Source: Arthrobacter sp. ISL-65 (lineage in GTDB: Bacteria; Actinomycetota; Actinomycetes; Actinomycetales; Micrococcaceae). From it: a DNA stretch of 55,240 bases. The notes beneath the pieces were generated by a model that saw nothing but the letters and a program-made list of their open reading frames with translations, had not been told where the DNA came from and did no database searches. Shown piece after piece: positions 1-8,169 of the stretch; the stretch's first letter is position 1; every line of letters starts with the position of its first letter. The position numbers and the translations under genes are program-made. The stretch covers positions 1 through 55,240 of the forward strand of contig NZ_JAGGPN010000057.1 of the NCBI RefSeq assembly GCF_018613795.1, in the 5' to 3' direction.

Positions 1-29
1 CGGAGCGACTTAGAAGAAGGACGTGCCTC

Positions 30-641
30 ATGCTCAGCCTGCAGGACATAGACAACATCGTCCTCAACGGAGGCATCGTCCTGGACATGGCCGGGGAGAA
101 AATAGGCTCCGTGGAACAGGTCTTCACCAGCGGCGATTCCGGGGAGCCGGTCTTCGTCACCGTACGGACGGGCCTGTTCGGCATGTCAGAATCCTTCGCC
201 CCGCTCTCCGGCGCCAGCCTCGAGGAATCCAGGATCAGGATCGCCTTCGCCAAAGACACAGTGAAGAACGGCCCTCGGATCGACAGCGACCGCGGCGCCA
301 TCACGGAGACGCAGGAGCAGGAGCTCTACAGCTACTACGGGCTCGACACCGGCGCATCCAATGAAGAATCCTCCACAGGATCAAGGCCGGACGACTCAAC
401 GGCGGCAGCCGGGGACGCAATGCCAACCCAAACTACGGCCGATGCCGTGGGCGAGGAAGGACGGATCGAGGCCGCCCGGCTGCCGGCTCCAGGGCAACGG
501 CCCCCGCATCCCCTGCCCCACGGCGGGCCGCCGCCCCCGCCGCCACACCTCCACAAACATGTGCCCCCGCGCCCGCATCCCGGCCCTCACCCTCCGCACC
601 AGCCACCGCACGGCCAGGGAAAACCGGGTCCCATTCAATAG
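30..641 (+). CDS. PRC-barrel domain protein with Pro/His-rich tail
   Basis: Residues 1 to about 110 read as a PRC-barrel module: an opening LQDIDNIVLNGGIVLD segment, an EKIGSVEQVF strand, a TVRTGLFG turn and a closing DTVKNGPRIDSD segment. Such modules occur in small actinobacterial stress proteins, often ahead of a DUF2382 domain. No DUF2382 is visible here. From about residue 140 the protein becomes a low-complexity run of Pro, His and Gly (PPPPPPHLHKHVPPRP), which looks like out-of-frame reading and suggests a lost or shifted C-terminus. The ATG start is preceded by AAGGA at good spacing. The PRC assignment is moderately sure; function is unknown and the tail may not be biologically meaningful. 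Confidence 0.6.
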   Translation: MLSLQDIDNIVLNGGIVLDMAGEKIGSVEQVFTSGDSGEPVFVTVRTGLFGMSESFAPLSGASLEESRIRIAFAKDTVKNGPRIDSDRGAITETQEQELYSYYGLDTGASNEESSTGSRPDDSTAAAGDAMPTQTTADAVGEEGRIEAARLPAPGQRPPHPLPHGGPPPPPPHLHKHVPPRPHPGPHPPHQPPHGQGKPGPIQ

Positions 642-1141
642 TCGCGGCCGGTCGCCTATGGTCGAGTGCAGCAAAGGTGTGGAAACCGATCGCGAGATGA
701 GAGCGTGGCGGAGTGCGTGCTGCCTCCCGAAGTCGGCTGATTACCGCCGCATCTTGCGGCCCTGGACCGATTTCTGATCCTGCTGGCCAGCGTTTTTCGG
801 GCTGTGCCTTGTCCTTGGTCAGTCCTGACTTGCGGTTCGGAGAACAGATTCACGGTGGAGGCGTACCGGCGTCTGCCGCCTCGAGCGGTTGGAACGCCCT
901 CAGATGTCAAGGCGTTACGGCCACGTGGTTTATCTCGGTGTGCACCATCGAACACTGAGTGAAGGCCGGGGGCTTTATTCCGCGGCCCGCCCTAGGGTGC
1001 CGAGTCACTCGGGGAACTGCGAGGATTTCCTGATGAGGTTTCCACCCCCCCAAATTGGTGGCCTGGGCAACTTTAATCGCAAGGTTCCGGACTTTTCCCA
1101 AGGGCCAGACGGTATCTGATCCACGGAGGAGGTGTTCTGAC
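642..1141. other. Gene-poor gap
   Basis: No protein with recognisable family features is seen on either strand. The last bases carry the strong GGAGGAGGTG ribosome-binding site of the following gene. Confidence 0.5.
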
Positions 1142-1528
1142 ATGACGGGCGAACCGGGCGACGATTTCCCTGTATTGGACGACGGCGCCCTTCAGGATCT
1201 CAAAGACGATGCAGGCGAAGCTGCTGCCCAGGCATTTATTGAGGACTACCTGCTGCTGTTGCTTGCCAGGGGATTGAAGATTTTCAAGACCCTTAGACGC
1301 GGCGATCCAGCTGAGAGACTCGACGCCGTGCTCAGCCTCCGCGCCAGTTCCGAGATGGTTGGCGCGGTCCGGCTCGCAGCCTACTGCTGCGACATTGAAA
1401 AGGCACTGAAGAACGGCCAGAGCCCCGATGTGGGGAGTGTACAAAAAGAGCTGTCCACCCAGATCTGCAACGTCATCCGGGAAGCCTCCCTGCGCGGTCA
1501 CTTCCCGCCGAAACGCCGCCGGTTCTAG
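1142..1528 (+). CDS. Hpt-like protein lacking the phosphoacceptor histidine
   Basis: A 128-residue protein. Residues 25-110 resemble the four-helix histidine phosphotransfer (Hpt) domain: an acidic N-terminal helix, a FIEDYLLLLLARGLKIFKTL helix, then the signature region VLSLRASSEMVGAVRLA. In active Hpt domains this last segment reads A-H-T-L-K-x-S-S-x-x-x-G-A, and the histidine takes the phosphoryl group. Here a leucine occupies that position (V-L-S-L-R-A-S-S), so a phosphorelay role is unlikely and a binding or decoy role is possible. The ATG was chosen for the GGAGGAGGTG ribosome-binding site directly upstream; an upstream in-frame start lacks one. The fold assignment comes from this pattern only. 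Confidence 0.6.
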   Translation: MTGEPGDDFPVLDDGALQDLKDDAGEAAAQAFIEDYLLLLLARGLKIFKTLRRGDPAERLDAVLSLRASSEMVGAVRLAAYCCDIEKALKNGQSPDVGSVQKELSTQICNVIREASLRGHFPPKRRRF

Positions 1529-2054
1529 AGCCCGGAGCCAGTGGGGCGGGACAGAGAGCCGTGGCCGAGTAGCCGCCCTGCGCGCGCTATCCCGCTGGCC
1601 CCTAAGCTACGGTTCCCGTTCCTTGGGCACAAGAGCAAGAGCAGCTGAGGGTAAGTAAGACCGGCGGCGGACTGGGTGTCCACATGGGGTGGGGAGACCA
1701 TTGGATCCTCCGCTGTCGGCCTGCACTGGGAGTACGCGGGACGGTCTCCATTAGCTGGTGTGAGCCGTCCAGCTTGGCCGCGGAAGGCCTCAGTCGGGCT
1801 TCCCTACCCGGCCCGGAAGACCCTTTCATCGCAAATTGGTATCCACTACCGCGTAGATTTTATTATTCAGCGTTGTATTCTTCTCGTTGTGGCCGTTGAG
1901 AGGACTGTGCGGCTAAGGCAACGTATCGGGTTCAGCCGGTCCACGTACCCATAAAAGGAAATATCGGATGCCCCGGGACGAACGAGAGTCCATTTTCCAG
2001 CACACACCGGCGAGGAGCCGTCAGCGGATCCGGAGTTAGGTGCAGGAGGAGGAA
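1529..2054. other. Gene-poor gap
   Basis: No gene recognised on either strand. It presumably holds the promoter of the SRPBCC gene, but no convincing -35/-10 pair was identified. Confidence 0.45.
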
Positions 2055-2489
2055 ATGCAGACTGTGGAAGACACCATTGAGGTGGCTGTTCCCGTGCGCG
2101 AAGCGTATGAGCAGTGGTCGGAGTTTGAATCCTTTCCTCAGTTCATGTCGGGGATTGAATCGGTGACGCGGGTCAGTGACAGGATCACCCATTGGGTGAC
2201 GAACATCGGAGGCGCGGAACGGGAGTTCGATGCCGAGACCATAGAAGACCGGGTGGACGAGCGAATCGCCTGGCGCAGCACTGACGGTATATCCCACGCC
2301 GGAGCCGTCTCGTTCACGCAACTAAACCCCGAAAGCACCCGCGTCTGGGTCCGGTTGGAATGGTCCCCGGAAACCTTCGCTGAGAGAACGGGGGCAGCCC
2401 TGGGATTCGACACCATGCAGGTCAGGGCAGACCTGCTCAGGTTCAAGGAATTTGTCGAATTGCGGGATGATGCTGGCACGGACGCTTGA
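2055..2489 (+). CDS. SRPBCC-family (polyketide cyclase/START-like) protein
   Basis: A 144-residue protein matching the small SRPBCC helix-grip fold over almost its whole length. It opens with the typical first strand and helix (EDTIEVAVPVREAYEQWSEF), followed by ESFPQFMSGIESV, where the FPxFM element is characteristic of the actinobacterial cyclase/dehydrase subgroup. The central antiparallel strands carry ITHWVTNIGG and ERIAWRSTDG, and the C-terminal helix is QVRADLLRFKEFVE. The family binds hydrophobic ligands in a deep cavity; this subgroup has no assigned substrate. The ATG at 2055 follows a GCAGGAGGAGGA ribosome-binding site; a GTG 15 bases upstream would place that site inside the gene, so it was rejected. 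It appears monocistronic. Confidence 0.75.
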   Translation: MQTVEDTIEVAVPVREAYEQWSEFESFPQFMSGIESVTRVSDRITHWVTNIGGAEREFDAETIEDRVDERIAWRSTDGISHAGAVSFTQLNPESTRVWVRLEWSPETFAERTGAALGFDTMQVRADLLRFKEFVELRDDAGTDA

Positions 2490-2834
2490 GGCAGAGAAAC
2501 ATCTGTGGCCAGTGCCGGCGACCCCCTACGCTGGCGCGGCTCACCCTCCTGGTCCCAGTTTCCAGGAACGATCCGCTCCGGCGCCGGAGTCCTTGCGCAT
2601 GCGGGAGTTCAGTCTGCGGGGTGGGCAAGTGCCGCCAAATCCTCATCACGATGTGAAGGCGGCGAGGGGCTTTTCCGTGGCGTCTGCCGACCGGGGAAGG
2701 TCCCCCTGCACTAAGCTTTCCGATGCCTAGTTCGTCGTTCAATGCGGGATGGCATGGGTGAGATTCCGGTTTTTCCCCGGCTTCTTTGCCTCGGCATCCT
2801 GTCGGCGGTATCGGGGGTGTCCCTATGCTTTTGG
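2490..2834. other. Gene-poor gap
   Basis: Nothing with family-like features seen. Lies between the SRPBCC gene and a transposase remnant. Confidence 0.4.
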
Positions 2835-3300
2835 TCAAGCGGCCTGGGCGGGTTTCTCGTCGTATAGGGTGCCGTGTCTGAGCATTAAGTAAATGACGTC
2901 GCAGCGGCGCCGGGCCAGGCAGATGACGGCGGCGTTGTGGTTCTTCCCCTTTGCCCGTTCTTTGGTAGTGGGGCTTTGACGCGGGGTGGTGGCAGCTGGC
3001 GATCCAGGCGGATCTAAACAGGGCGTTCTTGAGCTGTTTGTTCCCCGAGCGGGCGGGGAATTCACCGCGGATCGAGGTCCCGCCGTGTCACCCGGACAAT
3101 GCCGGCATAGGCCGCGAGGTGTCCGGGAGAGGTGAAGGTGCCGGCGTCGCCGCTGGTCAGGAGTATCGTCGCTGCGGTCGTGATGCCGTGGAAGCGCAGT
3201 GCAGAAACCGCCCGAGTGGTCCTTACTGGATATTCGGGTCGGGGCAGGAGTCACGCCTGGCGTCGGTTCTGTTCCGAAGGAAACAGGACGCTGCAAGGAC
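2835..3300 (-). pseudogene. IS110-family transposase, C-terminal remnant
   Basis: The minus strand retains the C-terminal end of an IS110-type (DEDD) transposase split over several frames. One frame gives KGKNHNAAVICLARRRCDV followed by a short tail, which is the signature C-terminus of this family. Other frames give LLTSGDAGTFTSPGHLAAYAG, the helix-hairpin-helix-like region around the AAYAG motif, and pieces resembling GNKQLKNALF. The catalytic N-terminal half is absent and at least two frameshifts and a stop interrupt the rest, so it cannot encode an active enzyme. No terminal repeats were recognised. It marks an old insertion. Confidence 0.7.
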
Positions 3301-3518
3301 CTGGGGCGGTCAACCTGTAGCCTTTGCTGTAGCCGGAGCGCGCGGTTGGGGCGTGTGCGTTGATTAGGGGATCAGACGATCAAAGAGCTCGTGGTTGTCG
3401 TCATCGAGGCACTATCGATAGGGGTGCACGACCGCGGGGTGCTCGGAATGTCGGGATGCCTCATGCAAGCAGCTGATTAGGCGGACCGGCTGCGCAATTA
3501 CTTGCGGGGTGCACTGGG

Positions 3519-4433
3519 ATGATGGCTTCGGCAACCGAGGCGGCGATCGCGTCCTCCCAATGGCTCGGTATCCCAATAGCGGTTGCCGGGGCGGTGCTGC
3601 TGTCTCTAGGTACCTTGTTCCAGCACCGGGGTGTCAGCCGGGCCGGATGGCAGCAGGGTGTGGCCGGTGGAAGCCTTTCGCGGCTGGTGTTCCGGCCGGC
3701 GTGGCTCGGAGGGACCCTGATGCTCGGGGCGGCTATTGCTTTGCAGCTTACAAGTCTGCGCTTTTCGCCCCTCATCGTGGTTCAGCCCATCGGCGCGCTG
3801 GCCCTGGTCGTAACCACCCTTGTCACCGCCCACATCAGTGGCCGTCGGCCGGGCCGGCGCGCATTGACGGCGGTTATCCTGTGTGTCGGAGGGGTCGGCG
3901 CGTTCGTGATTGTCGCGGCCGTCTGGGCCACGGACGTGCAGATCAGTGACGGACAGCTCCTATCGATCCTTGCCCTGCTTGGCTTCACGCTGGCGGTGAT
4001 TGTTCCGGTGTTCACATCACTGCGCCGGCGGGTGAACGCCGTCTCCTACACCGCAGGGGCCCGGGTTCTCTTCGGGTTCGTCGCCGCCTTGGCCAAGACC
4101 GTGATCGCCAGGATCTTCGAAGGTCATTTCGAGTGGCTTTCCCTGGCCAGCCTCACTGGGCTGGTGGTCGCTGCCGTCTTTGGTTCGTATCTGGTCCAGA
4201 GCGCCCATTCCAGAGGAAGCGCCGAACTCGTCGTGGCCGGACTGACCGTCATCGACCCGCTGGTCGCGGTGACCATCGGCATCACCGTCCTGGGCGAGGC
4301 CGGCACCGCTCCGCCGGTGGCGGTTGCCGCTTTCATCCTCGCCGGCGTCTTCGCCGTGGCAGGTGTCCTCCTGCTCTCGACTGTCCGGGACAAACCACAC
4401 ACGCGGCCAGGCCGGTTGCCCCCTGCCGGCTGA
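3519..4433 (+). CDS. DMT-superfamily permease
   Basis: A 304-residue membrane protein with about nine or ten hydrophobic segments evenly spaced from residue 15 to 290 (for example AVAGAVLLSLGTLF, LMLGAAIALQLTSL, VQPIGALALVVTTLV, VAAFILAGVFAVAGVLLL). The placement, the internal two-fold look and the VQPIGALALV element with its conserved PIG turn match the drug/metabolite transporter (EamA/NIPA-like) group common in actinobacteria. The C-terminus is short, basic and cytoplasmic. No substrate can be inferred. ATG codons at 3519 and 3522 are both possible starts and the ribosome-binding site is weak. Neighbours are mobile-element debris and give no functional hint. Confidence 0.75.
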   Translation: MMASATEAAIASSQWLGIPIAVAGAVLLSLGTLFQHRGVSRAGWQQGVAGGSLSRLVFRPAWLGGTLMLGAAIALQLTSLRFSPLIVVQPIGALALVVTTLVTAHISGRRPGRRALTAVILCVGGVGAFVIVAAVWATDVQISDGQLLSILALLGFTLAVIVPVFTSLRRRVNAVSYTAGARVLFGFVAALAKTVIARIFEGHFEWLSLASLTGLVVAAVFGSYLVQSAHSRGSAELVVAGLTVIDPLVAVTIGITVLGEAGTAPPVAVAAFILAGVFAVAGVLLLSTVRDKPHTRPGRLPPAG

Positions 4434-4734
4434 AGGGTGCAGTTCACCGGCGCCGGCCCCGAAATCCCCGTCCGCTGGGGGCACAGACGAAATTGCTGTC
4501 CCAGGACGCGCCGGCCGGATCGGCGGCAGTTACGCCATGTGCTCCTTCGAGCTACTCAAGCACGGCCTTGGCCAGCGGGAACTCCGTGACCGCCCCGAAT
4601 CTGGATCCACCGGCGCAGCTGCTGAAAGAGCCGTTCTGAGGAGCCAGGTTCGTAGCCACCGGGGCTGGCGCGGCCTACCCTTGGGTCCTGCGGGTGTCAG
4701 GAGCCCGGTATGGAGATCGTCGAAGGAGACACCC
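4434..4734. other. Gene-poor gap
   Basis: No gene seen. The last 20 bases contain GAAGGAGACACCC, a ribosome-binding site typical of cold-shock protein genes, now in front of a stub. Confidence 0.4.
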
Positions 4735-4800
4735 GTGGCAACAGGCACCGTGAAGCGGTCATCGGCCCGCCTTCCGGGGCTTGTTCATCCTGCGAGGTAA
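4735..4800 (+). pseudogene. Cold-shock protein gene, 5-prime stub
   Basis: A GTG start behind a good AAGGAG site opens with V-A-T-G-T-V-K, the invariant first residues of the cold-shock protein family and identical to the start of the csp gene at the right end of this window. After the seventh codon the sequence diverges and stops at codon 22. A further GLFIL stretch in another frame may be what remains of the GFGFI RNA-binding motif. This is read as the decayed front end of a second csp gene. Confidence 0.5.
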
Positions 4801-5220
4801 CCGGCCCGCACCCGGAAGATGCCCCTGTAGCGACAGCGGGAACGGATTCGCCCGTCCGGCTCCTGGGTGTGAGGGTTGGGTCCGGGGCATCTGGGGGAGT
4901 GCGTCCGGCCCCGACCGTCCCGGCGGTGACGGGCGCTCAGACCTCAGCACCGGGACACCTGCGAGGGTCATTGACGGAGGTTAGGAAAAGCCGGGCTTCC
5001 ACCCCTGAACAGGGCACCTTGCGATGCCGAAAATTTAAGAGATCCCCGCTGACGCTGGCCAGCGGCCAGAGAATTTACGGGCGGGTACTGAATTCTGGGG
5101 GTAAGTTAAGGGGCCCGGACATGTGGCGTGGTTCACACATTAGCTGCCTTGGTGCTCGGTCAGTTGCCCCGGGGTTTTCATACCCTTTTGGGCGGACAGC
5201 CGACGCAGCGTCAGCAGACC
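4801..5220. other. Gene-poor gap
   Basis: A long open frame crosses this stretch toward the next gene, but its translation has no protein-like composition or domain, so it is not called. Confidence 0.4.
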
Positions 5221-5274
5221 GTCGGGGCCGGGAATACAGTGCAGTGTTCCGGCCCCGACGCCGGAACACTGCAC
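5221..5274 (+). promoter_or_regulatory. Two overlapping, mutually exclusive hairpins upstream of DUF1508 gene
   Basis: Perfect 11-bp inverted repeat: GTCGGGGCCGG at 5221-5231 pairs with CCGGCCCCGAC at 5249-5259. Perfect 14-bp inverted repeat: GTGCAGTGTTCCGG at 5239-5252 pairs with CCGGAACACTGCAC at 5261-5274. Bases 5249-5252 belong to both stems, so they cannot form together. The pair ends 35 bases before the start codon at 5310. The geometry resembles a switch or attenuator; no U-tract follows. A regulatory role is inference. Confidence 0.5.
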
Positions 5275-5309
5275 GTGCGGGCCAGCGGCCCCCGTGCAGG
5301 AGGAGATCC

Positions 5310-5804
5310 ATGGCGGGAATGTTTGAACTCGTCACCGACGATGAGGGACTGGGCGTCAGGTTCAGGCTCACGGCCCCGGACGGGACGGTGACGGCCGTGT
5401 CCCGTTCGTTCCCCGACAAACAGGCCGCCGTGGCCGGCATCCGTGCAGTGCCAGAATACGCCGGAACGGGACACGTTACCGGACCTGTGCCCCGAAATCC
5501 CGCTCAGCGGCAAACCAACGGCACCGGTGACGACCTGCTCTGTTCTTCACGCCGGTCCGGACGTATCCTGATCCCGGCGTCCGGGGATCCCCGGATCCTG
5601 CCGTGGCCTCACCAGGAGAAGCTCATGACTATTCCGCCGTTGCCTGAACCGGATCCATTCCCTCCGGATCCCGGACCGCTGGGGCCCGATTCCCCGGACC
5701 CTACCTCTCCACAGCCACCACACCCTGATCCGGCACCAGGGCCGCTGCCCGTTCCTGACCCCGGACCGGTACCCCCGCATCCCGATCCCACCCGAGAGTT
5801 ATAG
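5310..5804 (+). CDS. DUF1508 (YegP-like) protein with in-frame extension
   Basis: The first 50-55 residues form a clear DUF1508 unit: FELVTDDEGLGVRFRLTAPDG, then TVTAVSRSFPDKQAAVAGI and the closing EYAGTGHV. This small beta-rich domain of unknown function usually makes a protein of 55-60 residues. Here no stop occurs, and the frame runs through unlike sequence (about residues 60-105) into a Pro/Asp-rich block that has its own start and ribosome-binding site at 5625. The natural stop may therefore have been lost by mutation, producing a read-through of 164 residues. The start follows GCAGGAGGAGATCC. Two competing hairpins lie just upstream. A second DUF1508 gene sits at 8823. Confidence 0.6.
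   Translation: MAGMFELVTDDEGLGVRFRLTAPDGTVTAVSRSFPDKQAAVAGIRAVPEYAGTGHVTGPVPRNPAQRQTNGTGDDLLCSSRRSGRILIPASGDPRILPWPHQEKLMTIPPLPEPDPFPPDPGPLGPDSPDPTSPQPPHPDPAPGPLPVPDPGPVPPHPDPTREL
5625..5804 (+). CDS. Small Pro/Asp-rich protein
   Basis: A 59-residue low-complexity protein built from Pro, Asp and Gly: after MTIPPLPEPDPFPPDPGPLG it continues with repeated PDPGP and PHPDP motifs. It begins at an ATG preceded by ACCAGGAGAAGCTC, a good ribosome-binding site, and lies in the same frame as the upstream DUF1508 gene, which runs into it. Either this is a separate gene or it is the tail of the read-through protein. No function can be assigned. Confidence 0.4.
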   Translation: MTIPPLPEPDPFPPDPGPLGPDSPDPTSPQPPHPDPAPGPLPVPDPGPVPPHPDPTREL

Positions 5805-5881
5805 CTGAGCCCGCACTTCAGGCTTGTCGAGAGAGCCGGGGCTTGTTGAGATGGCATGCTTTCCCGACGGAAGGATGATGA

Positions 5882-6141
5882 ATGCAGAGCGGGCCTGAGA
5901 CCGGACCGGCAACCGTGACCTCTACCGGCCGGGGTGAGGCGCTGGCGGTGAGGGTGCAGGCCTCCAGCACCCGTCCCGCTGACTGGCCCGGGTGCTGTCC
6001 CGGGCAGTAAGCCTGCTCATTGATCAGGTCACGGATGCGACGGGTTCTGACCCCAGCCGCGCTCCCGAGGGCTTGGAGCTGTCGGTGCATGTGACCGCTC
6101 TGCCCGAGGGCGGGGAAATCACCTTGACCTGGAACAGCTGA
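5882..6141 (+). pseudogene. Possible decayed small gene
   Basis: An ATG at 5882 behind GAAGGATGATGA opens a short frame that stops near 6010. From about 5992 a second frame continues with protein-like sequence (AVSLLIDQVTDATGSDPS, then LELSVHVTALPEGGEITLTW) to a stop at 6141. Together they resemble one small gene broken by a frameshift. No family recognised. Confidence 0.25.
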
Positions 6142-6254
6142 ACCAACCCACTGGCGCCGGGACACTTCCTGAGAACCACACCCCGGGAATCCGTGGCATT
6201 CACCCTCAACCAACACCGAACCGCAGTGGGCCCTGAAAGGCGGCACCGACTGAC

Positions 6255-6494
6255 CTGCGCATCAAGGACCACTGGAACCGGCTTTCCCCTGCCACCCGGC
6301 AATGGTTCATCGACAATCCCGGATGCGTGATGGTGCCGCGCACTCTGACGGCCAAAGTCAGCGCCGAAACCGGCGAAGACGCCAGCGCAGATCCGCACGG
6401 CGAGACCATTCTCTCCGAGGAAGACCGGATCTTCATTCGAACCATCACCCGGCAGGAAGCACCAGCAGCGGATCGTCCCGGCAGGTTGACCTGA
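6255..6494 (+). CDS. Small hypothetical protein without a standard start codon
   Basis: This frame encodes about 79 residues with convincing protein character: HWNRLSPATRQWFIDNPGCV, then MVPRTLTAKVSAETGEDAS, then HGETILSEEDRIFIR. It resembles a small hypothetical family I associate with Micrococcaceae that carries WxxLSPxTxxWxxDNPGCV and LSEED motifs; that association is from memory and has not been searched. An in-frame stop lies just upstream, and between it and the conserved part there is no ATG or GTG, only CTG at 6255. Either CTG is used, or an ATG has mutated and the gene is dead. Confidence 0.4.
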   Translation: MRIKDHWNRLSPATRQWFIDNPGCVMVPRTLTAKVSAETGEDASADPHGETILSEEDRIFIRTITRQEAPAADRPGRLT

Positions 6495-6710
6495 CCCTGC
6501 CGCAAGGCCCTCCTCCGCCGCAGCCAGGGTAAACGTGACCCCAAGCTCGCACGCCTGGCCGTGACCGGTTTAGCCGGTAAGGGGCGCCCGACTCCGGCCG
6601 CCCTTGGCGGGGGTGCCTTACCTCGACGGCGGGCACGCTGGACGTGTGCGCAGACTTCGCCAGAAGATGATGGTGATGAGGCGCTCCGGCGACCGCACAT
6701 GCTCCGGTAA

Positions 6711-7067
6711 TCAGGGTCTGGCTCTGCGCCGGTTTTCCGCTTGATAGGTTTTGGCCTGGCGGGCATGCCGGTCCAGCCGGGCACGGCCGGACCGGCTTGC
6801 CCCAGCGGCCTGTTCTTTGCCCGCCGCGAGCCTGCTGACTGCCTGGTTTCTCAGGGCGTCGGCCCTCTTTTTGGCCTGTGCTTTGCTATCGAGTTGCGTG
6901 GTGAGGGCTTCGACGGTTTCGCCGAGCTCTTCCCGGGTCTGTTCGATGTCGTGCTTGATGTCCTCGATTCCGGCGTCCCCTGGACGGTTCCGGGTTGGGA
7001 GGGGGTGCGCCGAACGTGCCAGGTGCCGTCGTGGCAGTTTCTGGCTGGGCCGGGTCGCTCCGTTTCA
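6711..7067 (-). pseudogene. DUF3618 protein gene, frameshifted
   Basis: The minus strand encodes a clear DUF3618 segment: GIEDIKHDIEQTREELGE, then TVEALTTQLDSKAQAKKRAD, then an Ala/Gln/Arg-rich helical tail ending at 6711. This frame has no start codon. A GTG at 7067 opens a frame (MKRSDPAQPETATTAPG...) that joins it if one base is removed from the run of four at 6977-6980. The gene thus carries a +1 insertion, real or a sequencing error. DUF3618 proteins in actinobacteria are usually encoded beside phage-holin-like and DUF4235 genes; a DUF4235 remnant lies at 9.3-9.6 kb. Confidence 0.55.
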
Positions 7068-7406
7068 CAACGGCGGCGGCTGACGGAGCTGAGGGCTGTG
7101 GGTTGAACCAGCCGTCCTGGCTGGCGGACCTGGGAGGACGGCTGCGGTACGGTAGGTGCGCGACGCGCACCCTGGTCCACGCGGCGTTCCTCCGCCACGA
7201 ATTTATCGTGCAACAGGCAACCGGGGCCTCTGCTACTGATGAGCCGCCTCCGGTTGAAGCATCCAGCTTTGCTGAACGTCGCGTTTTCTTGTGCTGGATC
7301 AGTTCGTCCCCAGTGTTGGGCAACCGAAAGTGCACTTACTGTTCCGCCCTGTGAATGCTACCGTGAATATCCCACCGGAAGCCGGAGCCAGGAGGCGAAC
7401 CTAGGC
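7068..7406. other. Gene-poor gap
   Basis: No gene seen on either strand. Confidence 0.35.
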
Positions 7407-7643
7407 ATGGATGAGGGAGGGAAAGACCCCCGCGAAGACGATTCCACCAGCGAACAGAAGCTGACGGGCACTGAGGGCCGCGGCCCGGATGGCAGCATTC
7501 CCGGTTCGGCGGGCGGTGTGGGGATCGGCGCGGGCACAGAGCCCAACACTTTCGAACCTGAAGATGATCCGGACGCAACCGCCGATGCCGCAGAGGACAT
7601 CGAAGATTCCTCCCCGGGGACCTCTGAGCCCGGGAGCGTCTGA
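7407..7643 (+). CDS. Small acidic hypothetical protein
   Basis: A 78-residue strongly acidic protein, probably disordered: Gly, Ser, Asp and Glu dominate, with an SAGGVGIGAGTEPNTFEPE core and an acidic DPDATADAAEDIEDSS tail. The start was set by CCAGGAGGCGAAC eight bases upstream; longer in-frame versions lack such a site and have atypical composition. The core looks like a family I associate with Micrococcaceae, but no function is known to me. It stands alone between decayed genes. Confidence 0.5.
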   Translation: MDEGGKDPREDDSTSEQKLTGTEGRGPDGSIPGSAGGVGIGAGTEPNTFEPEDDPDATADAAEDIEDSSPGTSEPGSV

Positions 7644-7937
7644 ATAACGGTGGACACCGGGTTGGCCTGACACGCCGGCGCGGTGCGTGGCGGGGACGAC
7701 TGATCATGACCGAAACCATGGATCCCATGGCGACCGCAATGAATCAGCAAGAGCAGTGCAGCAAGCTCCCTGACGCGGACCAGGGAGCAGGGCATCGACT
7801 TCATGGCCCGGACGGGCTGTTGACCCTATGACCCTGTTGACGAAAAACGACCTGGAGACCGCGGATCGTTTGCCTCTCGACCGGGGCGCTCTATGGGAGG
7901 ACGATTAAGGAGCACCGTTCAAGCTAGGAGGTCAGTG
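7644..7937. other. Gap with a possible 41-residue reading frame
   Basis: An ATG at 7706 opens a 41-codon frame ending at 7831. It has only a weak ribosome-binding site and no recognisable family, so it is noted but not called. Confidence 0.25.
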
Positions 7938-8126
7938 ATGTGCGGTTCGTATGGCAAGGAGTTCCGTCGCGACGCCACGAAAGACGCCACACGGGAAACC
8001 GGCCAGCGCCGGGAGCGCCGGGTGGAAGCGAAGGACTTCAAGTTCTGGGCCTTCCCATGGCGCCGCAGGGAGTTCACGGTCCAGGAACCCGAGAAAGCTC
8101 CTGACAGGACCGGCGAGAAGGTCTAG
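7938..8126 (+). CDS. Small basic hypothetical protein
   Basis: A 62-residue, highly charged protein with a central KDFKFWAFPWRRREF segment. The ATG is preceded by GCTAGGAGGTCAGTG, a strong ribosome-binding site, and the gene is followed 12 bases after its stop by a hairpin ending in a T-rich run. Both support a real transcription unit of one gene. The family is not recognised; the central aromatic/basic patch could bind nucleic acid or membrane but nothing proves it. Confidence 0.5.
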   Translation: MCGSYGKEFRRDATKDATRETGQRRERRVEAKDFKFWAFPWRRREFTVQEPEKAPDRTGEKV

Positions 8127-8138
8127 TTCAACAATAGG

Positions 8139-8169
8139 AAGAAGGGCAGCTGAAATAGTTGTCCTTCTT
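8139..8169 (+). terminator. Rho-independent terminator
   Basis: AAGAAGGGCA (8139-8148) pairs with TGTCCTTCTT (8160-8169), with one G-T pair, and is followed by TCTT. It closes the small gene ending at 8126. Confidence 0.6.

Noticed and set aside
4710..5309. Upstream extension of the DUF1508 frame
   Set aside because: No domain, and a strong ribosome-binding site precedes the internal ATG at 5310.
7706..7831. Possible 41-residue gene
   Set aside because: Weak ribosome-binding site and no known family; mentioned only in the gap note.
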